Source: Propionibacteriaceae bacterium
GTDB taxonomy: Bacteria; Actinomycetota; Actinomycetes; Propionibacteriales; Propionibacteriaceae
Assembly: GCA_031282235.1 (NCBI GenBank)
Contig: JAITED010000079.1
Coordinates: 1-6,100, forward strand
Direction of reading: 5' to 3'
DNA: 6,100 bases
Each line of letters begins with the position of its first letter. Position 1 is the first letter of the stretch. The notes under the pieces were generated by a model that had not been told where the DNA came from, ran no database searches, and saw only the letters and a list, made by a program, of their open reading frames with translations. The translations under genes and the position numbers were made by a program. Shown one piece after another: positions 1 through 5,608 of this stretch.

Positions 1-92
1 CCTCCCAGCAAAATGGGGAGTGGGCGTTGTCAATGATGGCTGTTGGAGGGGGCCTCAGTGAGATTCAGCCCGGCATCACATTAAATACGGTT
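1..92. other. Left-edge stretch with no recognisable gene
   Basis: This 92-bp stretch lies downstream of the lipoprotein gene. Short open frames exist on both strands, but none has a ribosome binding site or recognisable protein sequence. A plus-strand frame enters from the left edge and stops at about base 61, so the tail of a gene outside the window cannot be excluded. I see no convincing hairpin followed by a T-run, so no terminator for the lipoprotein gene is called here. Confidence 0.4.
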
Positions 93-755
93 TTACTCCG
101 GTTGGAGGGGGGCGAACTGGTCGGGGGGGTCAAAGAACCAGTACATGCGTTCACCGGGGACTTTTACGATGAGAGCGCGGGGGGTCGCACCGTCGGCGCT
201 CACCACCACTAGGCAGTGCCGTACTTCCAAGCCGATACCGCGTTCAATTGACGGTTCGTAGTCGGGGCAATCGCGGTCGGAGTACGCAGACGACACCCGC
301 CACAGCGTACCCTCCAACCCCGGCATGGCTTCGAGCGCCGGGATGGACTCCGGGTCGCCGCTCACCACCCGGTAGCTCCACGATATGAAAAATGGGGTAG
401 CAACGGCTAAGTCAACAGCGGAAACATCGGGGGTTGCCGTCACCATACGTTCCCGCAACAACCCCGCCGTACCTTGCCACACATTATTGAGCCGCACCCC
501 AGCCACCGTGTCATCATCAAGGGAGACGATGCCCCAAGAGCCGAACGGCAGGTGCGTATTGCCGGGGGTGACGGTGGTATCTTCGGGGAAATCAGCTGGC
601 AACGGGCTATCGCTAGGGGTGGTGCTACTGGTCGGCGGCGGCGTATCGTCAGTGCCCCCCGTACATCCCGTAAACAGCGTGCTCAAAACGACCGACAAAA
701 CGACAAACACACCGGCGAATCTTCGCCTCCCACTAGGCGATGCCTTTCTAGCCAC
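93..755 (-). CDS. Putative secreted lipoprotein of unknown function
   Basis: The 220-residue product starts with a basic n-region (RKASPSGRRR), a hydrophobic stretch at about residues 13-28 and a lipobox LFTGC. Cys31 would be lipidated and cleaved by signal peptidase II, placing the protein on the outer face of the membrane. Residues 32-55 are a Thr/Pro/Ser/Asp-rich tether, typical of Gram-positive lipoproteins. The remaining ~160 residues look like one globular domain, with Cys163 and Cys181 available for a disulfide and several Trp residues (74, 93, 126, 152, 206). I do not recognise the family. The start is GTG at 755-753; the signal peptide needs the basic residues just after it and no later Met could replace it. 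GGTAGGCT lies 6 nt upstream, the same octamer and spacing as at the XRE-MurA gene. The gene is divergent from the kinase at 879. The coding call is firm; function is unknown. Confidence 0.8.
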   Translation of the reverse strand: MARKASPSGRRRFAGVFVVLSVVLSTLFTGCTGGTDDTPPPTSSTTPSDSPLPADFPEDTTVTPGNTHLPFGSWGIVSLDDDTVAGVRLNNVWQGTAGLLRERMVTATPDVSAVDLAVATPFFISWSYRVVSGDPESIPALEAMPGLEGTLWRVSSAYSDRDCPDYEPSIERGIGLEVRHCLVVVSADGATPRALIVKVPGERMYWFFDPPDQFAPLQPE

Positions 756-878
756 CCGCCTAGCCTACCGCAGCGCGCTTAAATAGCGGACAACGCCTTG
801 AGAGCGCCAGCCGGGGAGATACATACGTTGCGTGGACACCAGCATGACATCTGAGGGGGAGTGCGGCACAATATACGG
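756..878. promoter_or_regulatory. Divergent intergenic region between lipoprotein and kinase genes
   Basis: The promoters of both divergent genes should lie here. For the plus strand, TTGAGA at 798-803 is a plausible -35, with AT-richer sequence (GATACATACG) from 818 as a weak -10 about 16-17 nt later; this is inference from poor matches. A purine-rich GAGGGGGAG at 853-861 is the only strong ribosome-binding candidate for the kinase. It sits 17 nt before the ATG at 879 but directly against the in-frame GTG at 861. No confident minus-strand promoter is visible. Confidence 0.35.
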
Positions 879-1754
879 ATGGATTATCCGCAGATTTTGT
901 CCATCCAGTCCGCCGTATCGTATGGTTTCGCCGGTAACTCGGCTGCCGTTTTTCCGCTGCGCCGCGCCGGTATAGACGTTTGGCCGGTGTATACGGTCAA
1001 CTTCTCGAACCACACCGGGTACGGGGCGTGGCGGGGTATCCATATCGCCGCTTCCGACGTGAGCGATATCGTGACCGGCATCGACGAGCGCGGCGCGCTG
1101 ACACACGTTGACGCGGTGCTATCGGGCTATCAGGGCAGTGCTGACATGGGGGAGGCTATCGTCGCCGCAGTGGAGTTGGTGAAACAGCGCAACCCGGCGG
1201 CGCGTTACTGCGCTGACCCGGTGTTTGGCGATGTGGGGCGGGGGGTGTACGCCGCAGCGGGCATCCCAGAGATGATGCGCGATTTGGTCACTCCGCGCGC
1301 CGACATCATGACCCCCAACCTCTTTGAGTTGCAGTACCTCACGGGGCGTCCCACCAACACCCTAGCGGACATCGTGGCGGCAGCCGCAGCGCTACGCGAG
1401 TTGGGGCCCGAAACTGTGCTAGTCACCAGCGCGCAAGAGACAGGGGAACGCCCCGATTTTGTACGTATGATTGCCCTAGACAGCACCGGATGCTGGCAGG
1501 TGGAAACCCCGCTCATCGACCGCACGTTCGCCGGTTCCGGTTTCGTGGGCTCCGGGGACCTCACCGCCGCCATGTTCCTAGCGCAGTTGTTACGCGGAGC
1601 GACGCTAGGCGATGCCCTGTCAGCCACCGCCTCCATCGTCTACTCCGTGCTAAAAATCACCGACGATTTAGGTGGGGTGGAGTTGCGCCTAGTGCAAGCC
1701 CAAGACTCCATCACCGACCCGGTCTACCGTTTCACCGCCCAACCGCTAGCTTAA
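879..1754 (+). CDS. pdxY: Pyridoxal/pyridoxine kinase (PdxY/PdxK family)
   Basis: This enzyme phosphorylates pyridoxal, pyridoxine or pyridoxamine with ATP in the cytoplasmic vitamin B6 salvage pathway, producing pyridoxal 5'-phosphate. From ATG 879 the protein has 291 residues; E. coli PdxY has about 287. Family signatures run in order: SIQSAVSYGFAGNSAA (about 8-23, substrate pocket), NFSNHTGYGAW (41-51), LSGYQGSA (81-88), CADPVFGD (111-118, metal/phosphate region), MTPNLFEL (144-151), and the glycine-rich anion hole GSGD (224-227), whose Asp227 is the expected catalytic base. ATG 879 is chosen because family members begin only a few residues before the ILSIQS strand. GTG 861 adds six residues and lies nearer the purine-rich RBS, so it stays possible. 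PdxY and PdxK cannot be separated by eye. Leucine codon CTA is unusually frequent (10 of 26). The gene ends 2 bp short of the convergent XRE-MurA gene. Confidence 0.93.
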   Translation: MDYPQILSIQSAVSYGFAGNSAAVFPLRRAGIDVWPVYTVNFSNHTGYGAWRGIHIAASDVSDIVTGIDERGALTHVDAVLSGYQGSADMGEAIVAAVELVKQRNPAARYCADPVFGDVGRGVYAAAGIPEMMRDLVTPRADIMTPNLFELQYLTGRPTNTLADIVAAAAALRELGPETVLVTSAQETGERPDFVRMIALDSTGCWQVETPLIDRTFAGSGFVGSGDLTAAMFLAQLLRGATLGDALSATASIVYSVLKITDDLGGVELRLVQAQDSITDPVYRFTAQPLA

Positions 1755-1756
1755 GT

Positions 1757-3295
1757 TCACTCGTGAAAGACCTCTATGTTGGCGCCTAGGGCGTTTAGGC
1801 GCTTGGGGAGGGCTTCGTAGCCGCGCATGATGACGTATACGTCGCGCAGTACGCTGGTGCCTTTCGCGGCCATCATGGCAATCATGGCGCATACGGCGGG
1901 TCGTAGCGCTGCAGGGGTAAACATCTCGCGGGGGCGGAAGTTGGTGGGGCCGATAATCTGCACCCGGTGCGGGTCTAAAAGCTGCATGTCAGCGCCGAGT
2001 TCCGCAAGTTTCATGTAGTGCATGGTGCGGTTTTCGTATACCCAATCGTGAATCAGCGTGGTGCCGGTGGCGGTGGCGGCGATTACGGTGAAGAACGGCA
2101 GGTTGTCGATGTTGAGGCCGGGGAACGGCATTGGGTGGATTTTGTCCTGTGGGGCGTGCAACTGCGAGGGGCGTACCGTCACGTCCACCAACCGGGTGTA
2201 ACCGTTGTGGGAACGGTAATCGCGGCTCATGGAGTAATCCAGCCCCATGTTCTCGCCCAGTGTGGCCAGCTCAATCTCCAAAAACTCGATGGGGCAGCGC
2301 CGTACCGTCAACTCCGATTGGGTGACGATGCCCGCAGCCAGCAGGCTCATGGATTCGATGGGGTCTTCCGAGATGGCGTACTCCACGTCGCTGTCGATGT
2401 GCCCCACGCCGTTCACCACTAGGATGGTGGTGCCGATGCCGCCCACCTGCACTCCGAGCCGGGTGAGGAAGATACACAAATCCTGCACCATATAGTTCGG
2501 GCTGGCGTTACGGATTTCGGTGACTCCCGGTTGCAACGCCGCCGCCAGCAGCGCGTTCTCCGTTGCGGTGTCGGAGCGCTCTGTGAATACGACGCGGCGT
2601 TTGGGGCGGCTGTCTGGGGTGACGGTGCAGTGGTAGTAGCCGTCGTGTGCTTCCACCTGCAGCCCGAACTGGTGTAGCGCTTGGAGGTGGGGCTGTACGG
2701 TGCGTTGCCCCAGCTTGCAGCCGCCAGCATACGGTAGCGTGAAGTCGCGTACCTCATGCAGCAGCGGCCCCAAAAACATGATGATGGAGCGGGTGAGACG
2801 GGCAGCGTTCTCGTCCATCGCTGCTAGGTTCAGCGCTTCGGGGCGCTTTAGAGTGAGGCTGCGTTCCTCGTTCGCATCTTGCGACCACTGCGCCACCACG
2901 CCGATGGATTCCAGCACTTCGACGATGCGAGCCACCTCCTCGATGTCGGCGATGCCGTGCAGGATGGTGGTGCCGTGGTTCAGCAGGGATGCGCACAGCA
3001 GACTGACCGCGGCGTTCTTGGACGAGCGGGTGGCGATGTCGCCGCGCAGCGTGGTGGTTCCGGTGATGCGGTAGTTCATCGCGCCGGTGGCCTTAGTGGG
3101 GATTACAGTAGTTTCCAACGCCGAAGCGATACGGTTAATCATCTCGATAGAGAGGTTCTGGTTGCCGGATTCAATACGCCCCACCGCACTTTGTGACGTA
3201 CCTAACGCCTCCGCCAGTGCGGCTTGGGTGAGCCCGCGCTGCTTGCGCGCATCACGAATCAACGAGCCGATATAGGTAGGTGATATCTCGGTCAT
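1757..3295 (-). CDS. XRE helix-turn-helix / MurA-like enolpyruvyl transferase fusion
   Basis: The 512-residue protein has two parts. Residues ~10-62 form an XRE/Cro-type helix-turn-helix (RKQRGLTQAALAEALG, then SQSAVGRIESG as the likely recognition region). Residues ~73-512 are a full UDP-GlcNAc 1-carboxyvinyltransferase (EPSP synthase-like) domain; MurA transfers enolpyruvate from PEP to UDP-GlcNAc, the first committed step of peptidoglycan synthesis. E. coli MurA landmarks I can align: Lys22/Asn23 = K93/N94, Arg91 = R169, Cys115 = C193 in AGGCKLGQR, Arg120 = R198, Glu329 = E421 in ENR, Arg371 = R465, Arg397 = R491 in RGYE. Asp305 probably corresponds to D397, after a three-residue insertion. 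Asp123 is replaced by Gln201. The active-site Cys predicts the fosfomycin-reactive type. MurA is normally ~420 residues with no DNA-binding domain, although such fusions are, as I recall, known in actinobacteria. It may act as enzyme, regulator or both. The upstream terminator implies its own promoter, and repeats in the leader suggest autoregulation. A weak RBS precedes ATG 3295. Confidence 0.92.
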   Translation of the reverse strand: MTEISPTYIGSLIRDARKQRGLTQAALAEALGTSQSAVGRIESGNQNLSIEMINRIASALETTVIPTKATGAMNYRITGTTTLRGDIATRSSKNAAVSLLCASLLNHGTTILHGIADIEEVARIVEVLESIGVVAQWSQDANEERSLTLKRPEALNLAAMDENAARLTRSIIMFLGPLLHEVRDFTLPYAGGCKLGQRTVQPHLQALHQFGLQVEAHDGYYHCTVTPDSRPKRRVVFTERSDTATENALLAAALQPGVTEIRNASPNYMVQDLCIFLTRLGVQVGGIGTTILVVNGVGHIDSDVEYAISEDPIESMSLLAAGIVTQSELTVRRCPIEFLEIELATLGENMGLDYSMSRDYRSHNGYTRLVDVTVRPSQLHAPQDKIHPMPFPGLNIDNLPFFTVIAATATGTTLIHDWVYENRTMHYMKLAELGADMQLLDPHRVQIIGPTNFRPREMFTPAALRPAVCAMIAMMAAKGTSVLRDVYVIMRGYEALPKRLNALGANIEVFHE

Positions 3296-3320
3296 GGTGT
3301 CAGCCTACCAGTAAAACTTC

Positions 3321-3382
3321 GCAATATCTCATGTATGAGATGCAATACGTCCCCCGTGTCGCGCCCGGAATGTCGTATTGCA
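3321..3382. promoter_or_regulatory. Repeat cluster, candidate operator/promoter of the XRE-MurA gene
   Basis: A perfect palindrome ATCTCAT-GT-ATGAGAT lies at 3326-3341, 30-46 nt upstream of the fusion gene's start codon. GCAATA flanks it as direct repeats at 3321-3326 and 3342-3347, 21 bp apart, about two helical turns. A third copy in inverted orientation belongs to a 9-bp inverted repeat, TGCAATACG (3341-3349) with CGTATTGCA (3374-3382). The octet of repeats lies between the operon terminator and the gene, where its promoter must be. Binding by the gene's own XRE domain is inference. The -10/-35 boxes are not clear; CATACAT within the palindrome on the minus strand is a weak -10 candidate. 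Confidence 0.45.
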
Positions 3383-3398
3383 GTAACACGATTGTCGT

Positions 3399-3439
3399 AA
3401 AAAGGGGAGTGCCCCCCGGGATAATCCCAGGGGGCACTC
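3399..3439 (-). terminator. Intrinsic terminator of the decarboxylase operon
   Basis: GAGTGCCCCC (3407-3416) pairs perfectly with GGGGGCACTC (3430-3439). After one C/A mismatch the stem continues with GGG/CCC (3418-3420 with 3426-3428) around the loop ATAAT. Read on the minus strand the hairpin is followed by CCCTTTTT, the T-run at 3403-3399. It begins 22 bp after the mmdB stop codon. The plus-strand side lacks a good T-run, so termination is directional. It insulates the XRE-MurA gene from the upstream operon. Confidence 0.9.
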
Positions 3440-3460
3440 TTGTGCGATTCTGTGTCGGGG

Positions 3461-4774
3461 TTAGCCGACGAAAGGCACCAGGGCGAGCACCACACCACCG
3501 GCCATTGCCGAAGCAACCTGACCAGCAGCGTTCGACCCCATGGCGTGCATGAGGATGAAGTTGGAGTAATCGGCCTTGGTGGCTTCCTTCTGCACCACGC
3601 GGGATGCCATCGGGAAAGCCGAAATGCCAGCCGCACCGATGAGCGGGTTGAACTGGCCTTTGTAGAAGATGCGGTATACATGACCGAATAGCACGCCGAC
3701 CGCCGTGTCCATAACGAACGCGAACAGGCCGAGAGCCATGATGAACGCAGTGTCTGCCTTGATGAACGCATCGCCCACCATGGTCGAGCCGATGGCCAGA
3801 CCGAGGAACAGGGTGACGACGTTGTTCAGCTCATTCTGAGCCGCACCAGAGAGACGTTCCACCACGCCGCACTCCCGCATCAGGTTGCCGATCATCAGCG
3901 AGCCGACCAGCGGCAACGCGAATGGAACCAGCAAACCAACGAGGACGGTAAGCAGTACCGGGAAGATGATGCGCGTAGTGCGCGAAATCTCACGGGAGCT
4001 GTATGGCATCTTGATGGCGCGAGCCTTCGGAGAAGCCAACAACCGCATAACCGGTGGCATGATGAGCGGCACCAGCGACATATACGAATACGCCGCTACG
4101 GTGATGGGACCTAGCATATCTGGTGCCATCTTGGCCGACACATAAATTGATGTCGGGCCGTCGATAGCGCCGATAATACCGATGGACGCAGCCTCCTGAC
4201 GGGAGAACCCGAGGACGACGGCGAGCGTCATGGTGATGAAGATACCGGCCTGGCCAGCCGCGCCGAGGAGCACCATCTTGGGGTTCTCCAACAGCGGACC
4301 GAAGTCGGTCATGGCGCCGATGCCCACGAAGATGAGCAGCGGGAACAGTTCGTTCGCCACGCCCATGTCGTAGAGGCTCGACAACATGCCGTGCTTGTTG
4401 CCGTCAGCGAGGACATACTTGCCCGCTTCGCAGACGCCTGCCGCCGCAGTGGCGCAGTACTCCTGCAAATGGGCCATAGCCTCAGTAACGATTTCGGCGG
4501 TACCTCCGGTGGGATTCACCGTCTTGCCGATAGCATCAGCGGCAGCCAGCCCCTGTTCGACAGCTGGGGTAACCGGCGTGTACTCGCCCAAGAAGGACGA
4601 GATAGGCAGGTTGGCCCAGATGCAGCCGCTACCGATTGGGAGGAGCAACAGTGGCTCGAAATCGTAAACGATTGCGAGTACCAGCAGGATGCATCCCACC
4701 ACAATCATCACAGCGGCCTGCCAGGTGAAGTTGGTAAGACCAACTAGCAGGTCATTGAGTGTGTCTGAGTTCAT
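3461..4774 (-). CDS. mmdB: Ion-translocating decarboxylase beta subunit (OadB/MmdB/GcdB family)
   Basis: This is the integral membrane subunit that decarboxylates carboxybiotin on the carrier and couples it to Na+ export. Its 437 residues carry the family hallmarks: FEPLLLLPIG (39-48), LIFVGIGAMTDFGPLL (147-162), GAIDGPTSIY (202-211), AYSYMSLVPLIMPP (228-241), NPLIGAAGISAFPMASR (376-392) and HAMGSNAAGQVASA (410-423). The Klebsiella OadB functional residues Asp203, Tyr229, Asn373, Gly377, Ser382 and Arg389 correspond to D205, Y229 (Y231 is one turn away), N376, G380, S385 and R392, so ion coupling appears intact. About nine hydrophobic segments are visible. A hydrophilic insertion at about 61-131, with Cys107 and Cys115, is longer than in short homologues of ~375 residues. 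The gene lies 12 bp after mmdC; its GAGGT ribosome site (4788-4784) overlaps the mmdC stop. It is the last gene before the terminator. The family alone does not name the substrate; that follows from the alpha subunit. Confidence 0.95.
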   Translation of the reverse strand: MNSDTLNDLLVGLTNFTWQAAVMIVVGCILLVLAIVYDFEPLLLLPIGSGCIWANLPISSFLGEYTPVTPAVEQGLAAADAIGKTVNPTGGTAEIVTEAMAHLQEYCATAAAGVCEAGKYVLADGNKHGMLSSLYDMGVANELFPLLIFVGIGAMTDFGPLLENPKMVLLGAAGQAGIFITMTLAVVLGFSRQEAASIGIIGAIDGPTSIYVSAKMAPDMLGPITVAAYSYMSLVPLIMPPVMRLLASPKARAIKMPYSSREISRTTRIIFPVLLTVLVGLLVPFALPLVGSLMIGNLMRECGVVERLSGAAQNELNNVVTLFLGLAIGSTMVGDAFIKADTAFIMALGLFAFVMDTAVGVLFGHVYRIFYKGQFNPLIGAAGISAFPMASRVVQKEATKADYSNFILMHAMGSNAAGQVASAMAGGVVLALVPFVG

Positions 4775-4786
4775 TATTTACGAACC

Positions 4787-5212
4787 TCACTCAAAGCTGA
4801 TGAGAGCCTCGCCGTACTTGACCTGTTGGCCAACGGAGACGAGAACGGCAGCGACCGTACCGGCCACCTCAGTCTTGATATCGTTCTTCATCTTCATGGC
4901 TTCTAGGACAAGGACGGTGTCACCCTTGTTTAGCTTGTCGCCAGCCTTGACAGTGATTGAATCAATCGTGCCAGGCATCGGGGCGGTTACCTTAGCACCC
5001 TTGCCAGCAACCGGTGCGGGAGCGGCGGCAGGTGCAGGAGCCGGAGCGGCCTCAGCCTTAGGAGCGGGGGCAGCCTCAGCCTTAGGAGCCGGAGCTGCGG
5101 CCGGGGCGGCCGGAGCCGAGCCGGCCTCGGTGACGCTAAAGTCACCAGCGGCGGTCTTCGTGACATCCAAGACGTAGGTCTTGTTTTCAATGGTCAAAGT
5201 AATCTGAGGCAT
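4787..5212 (-). CDS. mmdC: Biotin carrier subunit of the decarboxylase (biotinyl domain protein)
   Basis: This 141-residue protein carries biotin between the carboxyltransferase and the membrane subunit. Residues 1-30 form a short N-terminal segment (MPQITLTIENKTYVLDV). Residues 31-70 are a flexible Ala/Pro linker containing APKAEAAP twice in tandem. Residues ~71-141 are a biotinyl/lipoyl-attachment domain with APMPGTI (77-83) and the biotinylation motif EAMKM (104-108); Lys107 is the predicted biotin site, modified by biotin-protein ligase. The start is ATG 5212: GGAG at 5222-5219 lies 6 nt upstream, the start follows the mmdD stop by 2 bp, and the protein then begins with the usual MPQ-like segment. 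An in-frame TTG at 5230 would overlap mmdD and lacks support. The family also includes the transcarboxylase 1.3S subunit, but the adjacent beta and delta genes assign it to a decarboxylase. Confidence 0.95.
   Translation of the reverse strand: MPQITLTIENKTYVLDVTKTAAGDFSVTEAGSAPAAPAAAPAPKAEAAPAPKAEAAPAPAPAAAPAPVAGKGAKVTAPMPGTIDSITVKAGDKLNKGDTVLVLEAMKMKNDIKTEVAGTVAAVLVSVGQQVKYGEALISFE
5049..5089. repeat. 24-bp-period tandem repeat in the biotin-carrier linker
   Basis: GCCTCAGCCTTAGGAGC occurs at 5049-5065 and again at 5073-5089, a 17-bp identity with a period of 24 bp (eight codons). It encodes the doubled APKAEAAP unit of the mmdC linker. The identity includes codon third positions, which suggests a recent in-frame duplication or slippage rather than selection on amino acids alone. 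Confidence 0.8.
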
Positions 5213-5214
5213 TT

Positions 5215-5598
5215 TTAACTCCGTTGCCAAGTGTGATTCATCGTGCTGCGCCCAATTGAGACCCAGCGGCTGTCAGCAAGCCCGCTACCGGACTTGTTTG
5301 CGGTCAGGGCGGGGCCGCCATGACCAAGGGCGAAATGAACGGCGGCAGCGATTGCTGCTAAATCGTCGTCGGTAAGCTCGTCGGTCGCAACTGGCGCTGC
5401 GGCGGCGGGAGCCTCTGGCTCGTCTTCCGCTTCGTCCTCATCGGCACTCGGCGGGAAAAGAGCGGTGATGATCATCAGGAAGACCATCAGGACAAGCAAC
5501 ATGATGATGACGGTGCCCAGACCGACTGCGGTGATTTCACCGGCCCAGCCCAGTTTGGCTGCCATATCCATTTTGTCCCATGTTTCCAAAAGGAACAT
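5215..5598 (-). CDS. mmdD: Small membrane-anchor subunit of the decarboxylase (OadG/MmdD family)
   Basis: This 127-residue protein anchors and assembles the complex by linking the soluble carboxyltransferase to the membrane beta subunit. One transmembrane helix is visible at about 22-48 (AVGLGTVIIMLLVLMVFLMI). It is followed by an acidic stretch (53-61), an Ala/Pro hinge (62-71), a predicted helix of the form DDDLAAIAAAVHFAL (77-91) and a short C-terminal tail with RWVSIGRS (111-118). This layout, one helix plus an acidic Ala/Pro region, an AAIAAAV helix and a W...GR tail, is that of OadG gamma and MmdD delta chains. The start is ATG 5598 with AGGAG (5610-5606) 7 nt upstream, overlapping the mmdA stop TAG. 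Such subunits diverge strongly in sequence, so the assignment rests on architecture, tail motif and operon position together. Confidence 0.88.
   Translation of the reverse strand: MFLLETWDKMDMAAKLGWAGEITAVGLGTVIIMLLVLMVFLMIITALFPPSADEDEAEDEPEAPAAAAPVATDELTDDDLAAIAAAVHFALGHGGPALTANKSGSGLADSRWVSIGRSTMNHTWQRS
5219..5222 (-). promoter_or_regulatory. Ribosome binding site that fixes the mmdC start
   Basis: GGAG read on the minus strand lies 6 nt before ATG 5212 and inside the last codons of mmdD. It is the only good Shine-Dalgarno sequence near the two possible starts and excludes the upstream TTG. The 2-bp gap between mmdD and mmdC suggests translational coupling. Confidence 0.75.
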
Positions 5599-5608
5599 AT
5601 TCTATCTC

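Noticed and set aside
27..212. Short plus-strand frame at the left edge starting with TTG
   Set aside because: It has a weak start and no ribosome site, and it runs antisense into the lipoprotein gene.
765..1106. Minus-strand open frame of 113 codons overlapping the kinase 5' end
   Set aside because: It overlaps conserved kinase motifs on the other strand, has no recognisable domain, and would occupy the divergent promoter region.
733..1616. 12-bp repeat CTAGGCGATGCC at 733-744 and 1605-1616
   Set aside because: About one 12-bp match is expected by chance in a window of this size, and both copies lie in unrelated coding sequence.
1782..1802. Hairpin GCGCCTA / TAGGCGC near the convergent gene ends, as a possible terminator
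   Set aside because: It lies inside the XRE-MurA coding end (the LNALGAN segment), has no T-run on either side, and is explained by codon choice in a conserved motif.
2018..2422. Plus-strand open frame of 134 codons inside the XRE-MurA gene
   Set aside because: It lies wholly antisense to a clearly conserved enzyme domain, has no recognisable protein motif, and its low-complexity Gly/Val/His composition is what antisense reading of GC-rich coding DNA gives.
4391..4747. Plus-strand open frame of 118 codons inside mmdB
   Set aside because: It is antisense to conserved membrane-protein sequence and has no ribosome site or family signature.
5213..5230. Upstream TTG start for mmdC that adds six residues
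   Set aside because: It would overlap the end of mmdD, while ATG 5212 has a well-placed GGAG and matches the usual N-terminus.
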